Shown piece by piece: positions 24,753 to 34,219 of a stretch of 64,000 bases of DNA (positions within the stretch are counted from its first letter, which is position 1; each line of letters begins with the position of its first letter). Origin of the DNA: Alkalicoccobacillus murimartini (GTDB lineage Bacteria > Bacillota > Bacilli > Bacillales > Bacillaceae_D); the NCBI RefSeq assembly GCF_030813245.1, contig NZ_JAUSUA010000008.1, positions 1-64,000 of the forward strand, in the 5' to 3' direction. A model generated the notes under the pieces. It worked only from the letters and a program-made list of their open reading frames with translations. It was not told the origin of the DNA and ran no database searches. The position numbers and the translations under genes were made by a program.

Positions 24753-25649
24753 TTGACTGGTAGAAAGAAAAGAAGAAATAATCAGACGCTGATATTCTAT
24801 TTGTTTATTTCACCTTGGTTGTTTGGTTTTTTAGTGCTAGCGGCCGGGCCAATGATTTATTCTTTATACATGTCATTTACTGATTGGCAGATCTTTGGTG
24901 GGGCTGAATGGATAGGTTTAGAAAACTATGAGAATTTACTCTTTAATGACCCGCTATTCTGGAAAACGCTCTGGAATACTTTTTATTTTACTTTTTTTGG
25001 AGTACCACTAAGTTTAGTATTTGGATACTTACTAGCTGTCTTATTAAATCAAAAAGTGAAATTTATGGGAGTGTTTCGGACGATTTTTTATCTACCTTCT
25101 ATTGTTCCAGCTGTAGCAAGCTCTTTATTATGGCTTCTCATTTTTCAGCCAGAATTTGGTTTAGCCAATGCGGTTCTTAATTTTTTAAATCTACCTACTT
25201 CTAATTGGATACTTAGTGAATCAATGGTTAAACCAGCTTTAATTATCATGGGGTTATGGGGTGTAGGTGGAGGAATGGTTATTTATTTAGCCGGTCTGCA
25301 AGGAGTACCTCCAAGCCTATATGAAGCTGCTGAAATTGATGGAGCTGGTAAGTTCAGAAAGTTTTGGAATGTAACCGTTCCTATGACTTCGCACGTTATT
25401 TTCTTTAATCTCATAATGGGGATAATTGGATCGTTTCAAGTTTTCACTCAAGCATATGTAATGAGTAATGGTGGACCTAACTACGCATCATTATTTTATG
25501 TTCTCTATCTCTATCAGAATGCATTCCAATTCTTTAAGATGGGTTATGCTTCTGCATTAGCGTGGATATTGTTCTTAATTATACTCGTATTTACACTTCT
25601 ACAGTTTAAATTCTTTGGTAAGAAGGTCTACTATGAGTACGATGATTAA
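24753..25649 (+). CDS. Sugar ABC transporter permease (MsmF/MalF type)
   Basis: 298-residue inner-membrane permease with six helices and the EAA loop LYEAAEIDGAGKFRKFWNVT near residue 190, which docks to an MsmK/MsmX-type ATPase. TTG start, six bases after GGAGGGG. It is the first gene of a carbohydrate uptake operon with a second permease and a binding protein. No ATPase gene is included, which is usual in bacilli, where one shared MsmX-like ATPase serves many importers. Neighbouring alpha-galactosidase suggests galactosides as cargo. Confidence 0.9.
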   Translation: MTGRKKRRNNQTLIFYLFISPWLFGFLVLAAGPMIYSLYMSFTDWQIFGGAEWIGLENYENLLFNDPLFWKTLWNTFYFTFFGVPLSLVFGYLLAVLLNQKVKFMGVFRTIFYLPSIVPAVASSLLWLLIFQPEFGLANAVLNFLNLPTSNWILSESMVKPALIIMGLWGVGGGMVIYLAGLQGVPPSLYEAAEIDGAGKFRKFWNVTVPMTSHVIFFNLIMGIIGSFQVFTQAYVMSNGGPNYASLFYVLYLYQNAFQFFKMGYASALAWILFLIILVFTLLQFKFFGKKVYYEYDD

Positions 25650-25666
25650 TAGAGGGGGTGAGTAGA

Positions 25667-26542
25667 GTGGAGAAAGCAATAATAAATCCCAATATGAAAA
25701 CACATAAAAGTTACAAGAAGAGTAGAACGATTGACAGAATAATGATCTACGCGCTTTTAATCGGTTTTTCAATCTTATTTATACTACCGTTTATTTGGTT
25801 AGTTAGTACCTCATTAAAGACAGAGTCTCAAGCGATAACATACCCACCATCCATTTTGCCTTCTCCATTTGATTGGGGCAATTACAAAGAGGTTTTCGAA
25901 CTTGTACCATTTTTAAGGTTTTACATGAATACAATTATCGTTACTGGATTCACAGTCCTTGGGACAATCGTTTCAAGTTCAATAGTAGGTTATGCTTTTG
26001 CAAGGATTAAGGGGAGAGGACGGAACTTTTGGTTTGTTATTTTGCTAAGCACTATGATGCTTCCACCTCAAGTGACAATGATTCCCGTTTACCTTATCTT
26101 CTCTAATTTAGGTTGGGTAAATACCTTTTTACCTTTAATCATCCCAGCATTCTTTGGTAACGCTTTCTTTATATTCTTATTAAGACAATTCTTTAAAGCC
26201 ATTCCAAAGGAGCTGGAAGAATCCGCAATCATTGATGGGTGCTCGACATTTGGAGTGTTTTGGCGAATTGTTGTTCCGCTATCTAAGCCCGCTTTATTGA
26301 CTGTCGGAATTCTATCATTTATGGGGAGCTGGAATGATTTTTTAACACCATTAATCTATCTAAATGATACAAGTAAATATACTCTCGCTTTAGGTATTCA
26401 ACTATTTAATGGTCAACTCAACATGCAATGGGGCCCTATGATGGCTGCTAGTACGATGGTAATATTGCCTCTTGTTCTTATCTTTTTCTTTGCACAAAAG
26501 CACTTTATTGAAGGAATTGCTTTATCAGGTATAAAAGGATAA
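25667..26542 (+). CDS. Sugar ABC transporter permease (MsmG/MalG type)
   Basis: About 290-residue permease: a charged cytosolic N-terminus, six helices and the EAA loop LEESAIIDGCSTFGVFWRIV near residue 185. It pairs with the preceding permease to form the channel. I place the start at GTG 25667, eight bases after AGAGGGGG; the in-frame GTG at 25658 lies inside that site. The gap to the upstream gene is 17 bases and the binding-protein gene follows after 19. Confidence 0.9.
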   Translation: MEKAIINPNMKTHKSYKKSRTIDRIMIYALLIGFSILFILPFIWLVSTSLKTESQAITYPPSILPSPFDWGNYKEVFELVPFLRFYMNTIIVTGFTVLGTIVSSSIVGYAFARIKGRGRNFWFVILLSTMMLPPQVTMIPVYLIFSNLGWVNTFLPLIIPAFFGNAFFIFLLRQFFKAIPKELEESAIIDGCSTFGVFWRIVVPLSKPALLTVGILSFMGSWNDFLTPLIYLNDTSKYTLALGIQLFNGQLNMQWGPMMAASTMVILPLVLIFFFAQKHFIEGIALSGIKG

Positions 26543-26561
26543 TAAATTAGGGGGAGTTCTT

Positions 26562-27824
26562 ATGAAGAGGAAATGGCTAATGGGTCTAGCAGGAATAATG
26601 CTAATTACCGGTTTGGTTGGATGCGGAAGTGAGTCAGATGGGGATGCCTCCGATAATAAATCCGTTACGTTAAGAATGCTTGCATGGGGAAATGGGCCTG
26701 CAGAGCTTGAAGGCGACAAAGAAATTTTGGATGTATTTGAGGAGGAGAATCCAGGAATAAAGGTTGAACTAATCCATGTACCTTACGATAATGTGAACGA
26801 GAAATTTGTAACCATGTCTGCGGGGGGAGATCAGCCTGACGTGACTTGGGTTCGAGATACAGCCTTGCAAAGCTTTGCTAGTCAGAATCTATTAATGGAA
26901 TTAGATGAGTTGCTGGCAGAAGCAGGATTAAGTGAAGATGAGTGGCTTCCTGGAGCGTGGGAGATGGGGAGATACGAGGAGAATGTGTATGCCCTACCTC
27001 GGGATTTAATTACTCATCATATTGTATATAACAAGGATATGTTTGATGAAGCGGGTGTCGACTACCCTGAAGAAGGTTGGACATGGGATGACTTTTTAGA
27101 GAAGGCAAAAGACTTAACTATAGAGGAGAACGGAAAAATAACCCAATTTGGAACTAGTGGATACTATTGGATGGAAGCATTACTTCAAAATGGTGGAGAA
27201 GTATTCAGTATGGATGGAACAGAAGTTCTAATTGATACTCCTGAGTCTGTTGAAGCCATTTCATGGATTCGTGATCTATCTAACTTGCATAAAGTTTCAC
27301 CAACGGCTACTGAATCTGAAGGCTTAGGCGATCTATTTTTAGCTGGTAGAGCAGCGATGGGTATAGCTGGTCCGTGGCATTGGCGTGCATATGCAGAAGA
27401 CGGGAATTTTGAATGGGATATTCAAGAAATGCCTGGAGGGAAGGAAGGTAATAAGTCTCAGCTGCTAGGACTTCCAGTTGCCATTGGTTCACAAACCGAA
27501 CACCCTGAAGAAGCTTGGAAATTACTTGAGTTTCTAACTCATGGAAAAGGTCAAGAGATTCAAGCCGATATCGTTGGTGCTTATCCTTCTGTCATTAGAG
27601 CTGCTGATACATTTGGAACAAGTCATTATGCACCTGATAATATCGCAATTGTAGCAAAAGCTATGGAAGAAAACACGGTTGTACAGAGCTTTTTCCCTGA
27701 AAAATCCGAAGCTCTTACAAATGTTCAGCCGGTCATTGATCAGATCAATAATAAAGATTTAGATGTTGAAGATGAACTTAAGAAGTTGGGTGATAAGCTA
27801 CGAACGGAATATGATAAAAAATAA
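26562..27824 (+). CDS. Sugar-binding lipoprotein of ABC importer
   Basis: 420-residue family-1 solute-binding protein. The lipobox is LVGC (Cys21). The mature domain carries LRMLAWGNGPAELEGDKEIL, VTMSAGGDQPDVTWVRDTA and the hinge-proximal AGRAAMGIAGPWHW that is typical of oligosaccharide binders. It captures a sugar outside the membrane for the two permeases. The ribosome site is GGGGGAG. It is the last gene before a hairpin shared with the convergent AraC regulator. The exact sugar is not readable; raffinose-type or galactomanno-oligosaccharides fit the context. Confidence 0.9.
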   Translation: MKRKWLMGLAGIMLITGLVGCGSESDGDASDNKSVTLRMLAWGNGPAELEGDKEILDVFEEENPGIKVELIHVPYDNVNEKFVTMSAGGDQPDVTWVRDTALQSFASQNLLMELDELLAEAGLSEDEWLPGAWEMGRYEENVYALPRDLITHHIVYNKDMFDEAGVDYPEEGWTWDDFLEKAKDLTIEENGKITQFGTSGYYWMEALLQNGGEVFSMDGTEVLIDTPESVEAISWIRDLSNLHKVSPTATESEGLGDLFLAGRAAMGIAGPWHWRAYAEDGNFEWDIQEMPGGKEGNKSQLLGLPVAIGSQTEHPEEAWKLLEFLTHGKGQEIQADIVGAYPSVIRAADTFGTSHYAPDNIAIVAKAMEENTVVQSFFPEKSEALTNVQPVIDQINNKDLDVEDELKKLGDKLRTEYDKK

Positions 27825-27830
27825 AAATCA

Positions 27831-27858
27831 GGAAGCCCTTTTATTGGGCCTCCTCCTT
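27831..27858. terminator. Terminator shared by sugar operon and AraC gene
   Basis: GGAAGCCC and GGGCCTCC pair with one mismatch around TTTTATT. The AraC stop codon lies in the loop, and T-rich tracts occur on both sides, so it can serve both convergent transcripts. Confidence 0.6.
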
Positions 27859-28683
27859 TTCTTCCCTATTATGCTTTTGTTCCACTCTATAATTTTTAGG
27901 GGAGATTCCCATTTTCTTTTTAAATAACTTGGAAAATAACAATGAGTCTGGATAGCCGACTGAACGTGAAATGTCCCCAATTGCATGGTCAGAATTTTTC
28001 AAGAGAAGACAAGCCTTCGATAATCGATAATTAACGAGATATTCCTGAATACTTAGACCAATATATGTTTTGAAGAGAGATGTGAGATAGCTTCTGTCAA
28101 GACCAACAAATCTAGCAATTTGAAAGACTGTAAGTTTACCAGAAAAGTGCATATCGATAAAATCAATGACCATTTTAACATAGTTCTCTTGTTTGGAATC
28201 CGTTAGATCAAACTGAACTTGACGAGGATTTGATTTCGTCAGGTCATCAAGTAATAGATATAAAAAGGCAGTTTGTCTTAATACAGAGTTCGCTTCAAGC
28301 ATTTGTGTAATGTGAGTAGCAAATGAGGCGTCTTCATCTTGAAAAATCGGTTGTTTTTTTGTTAATGAGGTCTGATTAATAAAGTGCTTTGCTTGAAGGC
28401 CATGAAAACCTACCCAACAGTATTGCCATGGGTATTCTGCATCTGCTTGATAAAAAGATACAACATCTGGAGGAATTAAAAAACCTTGACCAGCTGAAAG
28501 CTCAAACAGTTGATTGTCAATCTTATAACTTCCTTTTCCTTTAAGAACATAATGTATAAGATGGTACTCTCTAATAGCAGGCCCATATGAATGATAAGGT
28601 GTGCATTTTTCTTCACCGAAATTATGCAGATACAAATCAAGAAAATGAATATCCTTAGGAACATAAACCATTTTTTGAGACAT
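27841..28683 (-). CDS. AraC-family regulator (MsmR-like)
   Basis: 280-residue AraC/XylS regulator. The N-terminal half is a cupin sugar-sensor (GKGSYKIDNQLFELSAGQGF, then PWQYCWVGFHG). The C-terminal half has the two HTHs (LTVFQIARFVGLDRSYLTSL and IGDISRSVGYPDSLLFSKLF), ending in the usual GISPKNYR. Proteins of this shape activate raffinose/melibiose/multiple-sugar operons. It sits between the uptake genes and the alpha-galactosidase and faces both, so it likely regulates them. Start is ATG after AGGAGG. Confidence 0.9.
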   Translation of the reverse strand: MSQKMVYVPKDIHFLDLYLHNFGEEKCTPYHSYGPAIREYHLIHYVLKGKGSYKIDNQLFELSAGQGFLIPPDVVSFYQADAEYPWQYCWVGFHGLQAKHFINQTSLTKKQPIFQDEDASFATHITQMLEANSVLRQTAFLYLLLDDLTKSNPRQVQFDLTDSKQENYVKMVIDFIDMHFSGKLTVFQIARFVGLDRSYLTSLFKTYIGLSIQEYLVNYRLSKACLLLKNSDHAIGDISRSVGYPDSLLFSKLFKKKMGISPKNYRVEQKHNREEKEEAQ

Positions 28684-28760
28684 AGAGTTAGCTCCTCCTA
28701 GTTGTCTTATTAAATATTTTACCGTATTACTTACTATTAAAAAAGTATCGGAGGTTATGT

Positions 28761-30917
28761 ATGGTTATTTATTCACACAAAGAAGAAGGGTTGTTTCATC
28801 TCCAATCAAAAGAGATGAGTTACGTATTGTCCATTAACGAAGGTTACCCTGTTCATCTATATTGGGGGGCGCGGTTACATGATAATCAGAATCTAGTAGA
28901 TATTGTACAAGATGATGAAAAATACGGGTTAGATCGATTACCACAAGAATACCCTCAATATGGTACGGGGGATTTTAGACATCCCGCATATTTAGTTCAG
29001 CTTGAAGATGGAACAAGGGTTACTGAAGCTCTTTATAAAGGTCATCGTATTATTAAGGGGAAAACTCCATTAGCGGGTCTTCCATCTGTATATACTGAGA
29101 AAGAAAGTGAAGCAGAAACGTTAGAGATTGAACTCTATGATTCATACGCTAGTCTTAGTATCTATTTATCGTATACCATTTTTCATGATCGGTCTGTTAT
29201 ATGCAGAAATACTAGATTTGAGAACAAGGGTACGCAATTATTACGCCTTTGGAGTGCATTAAGTGCAAGTATTGATTTTCCTGAGGGAGATTTATTTGAA
29301 TCGGTTTATTTATCAGGTGCTTGGGCACGGGAAGGAAATATTGAACGGCGTGCCTTAAGTTCTGGTAGTACCATTATTGAAAGTCGTAGAGGAATGAGTA
29401 GTCATCAACTTAATCCTTTTATGGCATTGGTTAAGCCCATGACCGATGAGGACCGGGGTGAGGCATTCGGATTTAGCTTAGTTTATAGTGGTGGTTTTAA
29501 AATTGAAGCAGAGGTCAATTCTTTTCAATCGGTAAGACTGTCTCTAGGAATTAATCCATTTGATTTTAACTGGGTGCTAAAGGAAGGCTCTGAGTTTCAG
29601 ACTCCTGAGTCCGTGATGGTATTCTCGCAAAACGGAATCGGTCAAATGTCGCGAACATTTCACTCATTATACCGAGAACGTTTATGTAGAGGAAATTTCC
29701 GTGATAAAGAGCGACCAATTTTGGTGAATAACTGGGAAGCGACCTACTTTAACTTTGATGAAGAAAAGCTACATGCGATTGCTGAAGAAGGAAAGGAAGC
29801 TGGAATTGAATTATTTGTGTTAGATGATGGCTGGTTTGGGAAAAGAGACGACGATACCACATCTTTAGGTGATTGGTCTGTTGATCATAGAAAGCTTCCT
29901 AATGGTTTAAAACATTTGGGTGAGAGTATTAACAAAAAGGGTATGGACTTTGGGCTATGGGTTGAACCAGAGATGATATCACCTAAAAGTAACCTTTACA
30001 GAGAACACCCAGATTGGTGTATCCATGTAGAAGGACGAAGAAGATCAGAACATAGAAGTCAGCTCGTTCTGGACTTAACGAGAGAGGATGTTCGGGAGTA
30101 TTTGTATTCTACTCTAAAAGACTTGTTTCAATCGGCACCCATCCGTTACGTGAAATGGGATATGAATCGTAGTCTTACAGAGATAGGCTCAGCCAACTTA
30201 CTATGTGAAAATCAGGCAGAAACAGCACACCGCTATGTACTGGGCCTGTATAGTTTACTAGAGCGAATTACATCTGAGTTTCCTAATATTCTATTTGAAA
30301 GCTGCTCAAGTGGTGGGGGAAGATTCGACCCAGGTATGCTCCATTACATGCCGCAAACATGGACAAGTGATAATACAGACGCTATTGAACGATTAAAGAT
30401 TCAATACGGAATAAGCTTAGTCTATCCAATTAGTAGCATAGGTGCTCATGTTTCTACGGTTCCAAATCATCAGGTTCACCGATTAACACCTCTTGATATA
30501 CGAGGAGATGTTGCAATGTCTGGTACATTTGGTTATGAACTTGATTTGACAAAGCTTACGAATGAAGAGAAACAAAGTGTCAAAGAACAAGTTACTACTT
30601 ACAAAGAAATCCGACCGCTCATTCAATATGGAGATTTTTACCGCTTAAAAAGCCCATTTAATGAAAATGAAACGAGTTGGATGTTTGTGTCTAAAGATAA
30701 GAAGGAAGCCATTGTTTTTTTCTTTAGAGTATTAGCAGAACCTGTCCCAATTAAAAAACGAATTAAATTAAATGGATTGAACCGTAACTGGCAGTATTTT
30801 ATTAAAGAACAAAATCGATTTGATTATGGAGATCGCCTCGAACAAATTGGATTGGATATACCTGTAATGAAAGGTGATTTTGTCAGTGTGATCTATTCAT
30901 TAAAAGCAAAGGCATAA
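28761..30917 (+). CDS. Alpha-galactosidase, GH36
   Basis: 718-residue GH36 retaining alpha-galactosidase of the cytoplasmic AgaA/RafA type (usual length 720-740). The catalytic nucleophile is the Asp of VKWDMNR and the acid/base the Asp of TSDNTDA. The substrate-binding DDGWFGKRDDD and EPEMIS motifs are present. There is no signal peptide, so it acts on imported oligosaccharides, removing terminal alpha-1,6-galactose from raffinose-type sugars or galactomanno-oligosaccharides. ATG 28761 is six bases after GGAGG. It is divergent from the AraC gene, 77 bases away. Confidence 0.95.
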   Translation: MVIYSHKEEGLFHLQSKEMSYVLSINEGYPVHLYWGARLHDNQNLVDIVQDDEKYGLDRLPQEYPQYGTGDFRHPAYLVQLEDGTRVTEALYKGHRIIKGKTPLAGLPSVYTEKESEAETLEIELYDSYASLSIYLSYTIFHDRSVICRNTRFENKGTQLLRLWSALSASIDFPEGDLFESVYLSGAWAREGNIERRALSSGSTIIESRRGMSSHQLNPFMALVKPMTDEDRGEAFGFSLVYSGGFKIEAEVNSFQSVRLSLGINPFDFNWVLKEGSEFQTPESVMVFSQNGIGQMSRTFHSLYRERLCRGNFRDKERPILVNNWEATYFNFDEEKLHAIAEEGKEAGIELFVLDDGWFGKRDDDTTSLGDWSVDHRKLPNGLKHLGESINKKGMDFGLWVEPEMISPKSNLYREHPDWCIHVEGRRRSEHRSQLVLDLTREDVREYLYSTLKDLFQSAPIRYVKWDMNRSLTEIGSANLLCENQAETAHRYVLGLYSLLERITSEFPNILFESCSSGGGRFDPGMLHYMPQTWTSDNTDAIERLKIQYGISLVYPISSIGAHVSTVPNHQVHRLTPLDIRGDVAMSGTFGYELDLTKLTNEEKQSVKEQVTTYKEIRPLIQYGDFYRLKSPFNENETSWMFVSKDKKEAIVFFFRVLAEPVPIKKRIKLNGLNRNWQYFIKEQNRFDYGDRLEQIGLDIPVMKGDFVSVIYSLKAKA

Positions 30918-31040
30918 CCAACAATAAAAATGAAGGAAATCTCTAACTCTAGCTCTTATGAACATTTACTTAATCTAGCCATCTTTTTATCACTATATTC
31001 ACACTCATTATTACAGAGCTAACTCAAAATAAGAAAAAGA

Positions 31041-31074
31041 TCAGCAAATGCTTTGTCTGCTGGTCTTTTTTCAT
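31041..31074 (+). terminator. Terminator-like hairpin downstream of alpha-galactosidase
   Basis: GATCAGCA and TGCTGGTC pair (one G-U) around a 12-base loop, followed by TTTTTT. It lies 120 bases past the GH36 stop. The right arm and tail recur beside the carbonic anhydrase gene near 32790-32808. Confidence 0.65.
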
Positions 31075-31116
31075 ATCTTAATAGTGAGATCCAACTTCTC
31101 TATACCCTAAGCCTCT
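31051..31116 (-). pseudogene. 3'-end remnant of a second carbonic anhydrase gene
   Basis: About 65 bases nearly repeat 32788-32850, the 3' end and downstream DNA of the alpha-carbonic anhydrase gene. Read on the minus strand it encodes GLGYREVGSHY and a stop, against DLGNREVGFHY in the intact gene. The rest of the gene is absent. It is a scar of a duplication or an ancestral paralogue now lost. Confidence 0.6.
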
Positions 31117-31485
31117 TTCTAATTGGATTATTAGAAGTTCACACGAGCAAAAATCAGGGCACCAACTTAATAGACATTGGTTAAGTAGATTGTAATTGGC
31201 TCTCGTTTTCTTTCCTTTTACACCGACCTTTAACCGCAGCAAGCCCCTACTAATCCTAATACCTAAATGTTGTTTTAGTTAACATAGTAAGGTACGTGGA
31301 ATTAATATGATGATCAAGAAAAAAAGGCTATTTAAGCCTCTTTTTTCTGTACATATAAATGAATTTGTTCAAGTGAATCTTACATAAGTAACAATCCAAC
31401 ATAACCTTTGTTAACGGTTGTATCTGTTTTCTAAGCAAGATCCTAGGACATAACCCTTTAAGTTCAGAAAGGCCTTCTATGGAGT
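31117..31485. other. Gap with mannanase terminator
   Basis: No gene is visible. The only clear element is the minus-strand hairpin at 31317-31347, annotated separately. Together with 30918-31040 this makes a 568-base gap that contains only terminators and the carbonic anhydrase scar. Confidence 0.4.
31317..31347 (-). terminator. Terminator for mannanase gene
   Basis: AAGAAAAAAAGGC and GCCTCTTTTTT form a compact hairpin (AGGC/GCCT core) with T runs on both strands, about 140 bases downstream of the minus-strand mannanase gene. Confidence 0.55.
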
Positions 31486-32493
31486 TCACTTGACCAAATT
31501 AGAGAATGAATAGATTCCACTTGGTTCAGACGTTTCTTTAATTCCATTTCGCCCGTTAATGATGGTATCTCCCCAATTTGTCAAATTATTACCCGCCCAA
31601 TCATAGGATAGATCCAAATATTCAACATCTTGACTGTTTCCTTTCCAAGACCACGCTAACCATCCGACTCGTTTTTCTTCCGAATAACTCATGATTGTTT
31701 CTTCATCTACATCCCCGTCGTGATGGCGATGTCCAAACTCTCCTACGACTACCGCTAATCCTTCATCCAAAACACCATCAATGTTTGCTCTAATTGTTTC
31801 AGCGTCCCCTCCCGCATATTCATACATGTGAATAGAAAACATCGTATTTTTGGCTGGGTCTGAATCAAAAACTTCTTTTCCATAATTATGAATGGATGCT
31901 GGATACTGCCCCCAACCAGCAGCATCAACCATTATCGTATGTTCAAGTCCTGCTTCCCTGAGCTTAGGTATAGCCTGTTTATATCCATCTGCCCACGGAA
32001 CACTATCCCAAGATCCATACCACTCGTTAGCGATATTAATAATAACCGTATCTTCTTTACCAATTAAAGCTTCTTTAATATCAATCCAATAATTCACAGC
32101 GCTATTCAAAGATTCAAGATCATCCTTACCCGTTGCATCGTGGACTTCTAGAACAGTAATCAGGTTATTACTTTCAGCTAACGAAATAACATTGCTTACT
32201 GAAGTGATATCATCTATTGTAGATTCACTTCCATCTGAAAGAACAATTCTGATGGTATTAGCTCCTGTTTCAGCAATAGCTGGAATCGCTGTAGCTGAAT
32301 CATCCTTAAACCAAGAGTGACCGTGATTAATTCCACGCATAACAAATTCATTACCTGTCGCATCATAAAGAGTGTTACCACTCACTTGAAATCCATTAGC
32401 TGCTTTCGCTTCGGAACTAGCAAATACTAAATACGTTAAGACTAACAAGACAAAGCTTAACAATAATATTGACGACTTCTTTAAAACAGTCAT
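31486..32493 (-). CDS. Secreted endo-beta-1,4-mannanase, GH5 subfamily 8-like
   Basis: 335-residue extracellular glycoside hydrolase. A signal peptide (hydrophobic 7-28, cleavage AKA-AN) leads straight into a GH5 catalytic domain of the Bacillus mannanase type: FVMRGINHGHSWF, NTIRIVLSDG, VLEVHDATG, acid/base Glu in NEWYG, VDAAGWGQYP, FSIHMYEYAGGD, nucleophile Glu in VVVGEFGH and WLAWSWKGN. It would cut mannan or galactomannan chains outside the cell. Alkaline bacilli secrete close relatives. There is no carbohydrate-binding module. A perfect cre box lies upstream. It complements the galactoside importer and GH36 enzyme next door. Confidence 0.93.
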   Translation of the reverse strand: MTVLKKSSILLLSFVLLVLTYLVFASSEAKAANGFQVSGNTLYDATGNEFVMRGINHGHSWFKDDSATAIPAIAETGANTIRIVLSDGSESTIDDITSVSNVISLAESNNLITVLEVHDATGKDDLESLNSAVNYWIDIKEALIGKEDTVIINIANEWYGSWDSVPWADGYKQAIPKLREAGLEHTIMVDAAGWGQYPASIHNYGKEVFDSDPAKNTMFSIHMYEYAGGDAETIRANIDGVLDEGLAVVVGEFGHRHHDGDVDEETIMSYSEEKRVGWLAWSWKGNSQDVEYLDLSYDWAGNNLTNWGDTIINGRNGIKETSEPSGIYSFSNLVK

Positions 32494-32546
32494 ACAATCA
32501 CTCTCCTATTCGTTTTATAAATCTTTTTAAAAACAAAACCATTTTA

Positions 32547-32560
32547 AGATAACGCTTACA
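32547..32560 (-). promoter_or_regulatory. Perfect cre box upstream of mannanase
   Basis: On the minus strand TGTAAGCGTTATCT matches the CcpA consensus TGWAARCGYTWNCW at all 14 positions, 54 bases before the mannanase start. Strong catabolite repression is predicted. Confidence 0.85.
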
Positions 32561-32813
32561 ATCATGATAACAGCACTACTTTGTTTTTGGTCGAATTTAG
32601 TCAATTTCCCAATACGATTATTTGAATTTTTGGGGATGAAGTTCAGAAATTTTTTCAAGCGGCTGTGTATTTCCATAACTAAATGTATTAATATTATTTG
32701 GATTTACCCATTACGGTGTAGCAATTTCTAGACGAGTGAATATTAAGCGCCCCGCTTTAATTTCACAACAAATAAAACCACCAAACGCTATGTCTGCTGG
32801 TCTTTTTCATATC

Positions 32814-33653
32814 TTAATAGTGAAATCCAACTTCTCTATTACCTAAGTCTTGAATCGGACGATAGTTATTTGGGTATAGATCTTGAAAAGCCTGAAGTTG
32901 TTCAGAAGATAGACTAATTGTAGAATCACTCACACTCCATTTCACATCTTCTGAGCAAGGTGGAGTAGTAAGAGAACCATCATATTGGAACGTTGATAAA
33001 TCACTAGGTACTAATTCAGATGGGTTAAGAGTAATCGTTTCAGTTGCTTCTCCTTGATCCTCCGGCATTAAGTCCCACATACCTGCAAGCGTTTCATTCT
33101 GTTCGCCTTCTTCAATTAAAACACCTAGGACAGCTAAATTTGCATTATGGTCTTGGTGTACCAAATGAACTTCCATCTCAAAGTATTCGTCATCTAAGGT
33201 GTGTTCGCTTGGTGAATGGAAATGAAATTGGACAAGGTTATATTCAGTATTATTTAAATGTAATGTATTAGATGATGACCCTTCTACATTCGCTTGAATG
33301 GTATGGCCATTGTTTTCAATTGAAAACTCGGTTTCTTCATAGTCCAGATCGAAAGACCACTTTTCATTTGAGGTATCTTCATTGTGTAAAGCGATAGGGG
33401 ACTGTTCCTCCCCTTTAGAGCAGGCCTTGTAGTCTTTACTTAACTCTCCCCAATACTCAGGACCGGTTAGACCGGAATAAGACCATCCGCTGTGCCCATC
33501 ATCCGTTAGCAAATCATTAAGAGTCTTGTAGGATAGTTGCTGATTTTCAGTGTGTGCATAGATCGGAGTGGTTACTAGTAGCGTACTTGATAGTAATAGT
33601 GTCGTAATCATAGTGGATTTAAGTAGAACGTTTGGTTTTTTCATCATCATCAC
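32814..33653 (-). CDS. Secreted alpha-class carbonic anhydrase
   Basis: 279-residue alpha-carbonic anhydrase (CO2 + H2O to bicarbonate). A signal peptide (about residues 5-33, ending IYA) precedes the catalytic domain. Zinc ligands are the two His of QFHFHSPSEH and the His of EVHLVH; the conserved GEEQSPIAL and TTPPCSEDVKW stretches are present. Full length for bacterial alpha-CAs. It is exported and likely important for bicarbonate handling at high pH, which is an inference from organism type. Its 3' end is partly duplicated at 31051-31116. Confidence 0.95.
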   Translation of the reverse strand: MMMMKKPNVLLKSTMITTLLLSSTLLVTTPIYAHTENQQLSYKTLNDLLTDDGHSGWSYSGLTGPEYWGELSKDYKACSKGEEQSPIALHNEDTSNEKWSFDLDYEETEFSIENNGHTIQANVEGSSSNTLHLNNTEYNLVQFHFHSPSEHTLDDEYFEMEVHLVHQDHNANLAVLGVLIEEGEQNETLAGMWDLMPEDQGEATETITLNPSELVPSDLSTFQYDGSLTTPPCSEDVKWSVSDSTISLSSEQLQAFQDLYPNNYRPIQDLGNREVGFHY

Positions 33654-33852
33654 TCCAATTAATGTAATAGTTTCTACTTTTAATTATATGAGAAAATGAT
33701 TTGAAAACTAGTAGATCATTCTATTTCCCAACTAACAATCGTTCGACATGTATAGATACTCACTTAAAAAATACTATGACCGAAATTAATTTTTTTCTCA
33801 TATCTGCTATAATTTTAATATACTCTATTAACCGGTTAGGTGGATGAACATC

Positions 33853-34074
33853 ATGGATATGTTTATAACAGAGTTGAAGATTAAACAAAAGAAGAACTGG
33901 GGAACTTTCTATTTAAGTGGGTTACCAAATGTACGTTTTCAATTTACCATAGACGAAAGTGGTTTTCCTAAACTAGATCATGAATTGATTTATGGAGAGG
34001 AAGTAAAAATTATAGATAACATAGGATTATTTGAAAAGATAGAAACTGTTTTAAAAGCATTTGTAACTACCTAA
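33853..34074 (+). CDS. Small hypothetical protein, 73 aa
   Basis: ATG 33853 is nine bases after TTAGGTGG; an ATG at 33844 abuts that site. The product (MDMFITELKIKQKKNWGTFY, then LPNVRFQFTIDESGFPKLD) has alternating strand-like segments and a final helix, no signal or membrane segment. I do not recognise the family. It is followed by a strong hairpin terminator, which supports real expression as a single gene. Confidence 0.6.
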   Translation: MDMFITELKIKQKKNWGTFYLSGLPNVRFQFTIDESGFPKLDHELIYGEEVKIIDNIGLFEKIETVLKAFVTT

Positions 34075-34091
34075 TAAGTGAATGAATCAAA

Positions 34092-34130
34092 ATCAAAGAA
34101 GCACTTGCCTGCAGCAAGTGCTTCTTTGAT
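34092..34130 (+). terminator. Terminator after small protein gene
   Basis: ATCAAAGAAGCACTTGC and GCAAGTGCTTCTTTGAT form a perfect 17-base stem with a five-base loop, 17 bases past the stop. The T tail is weak. Confidence 0.7.
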
Positions 34131-34219
34131 GGAATAATATGTTTATTGTAGTATGATTTATTTATAGTTAGTTTTCTTCATATTTGATGGTATATCATTA
34201 AAATTTAGGAGTTGAGAGA

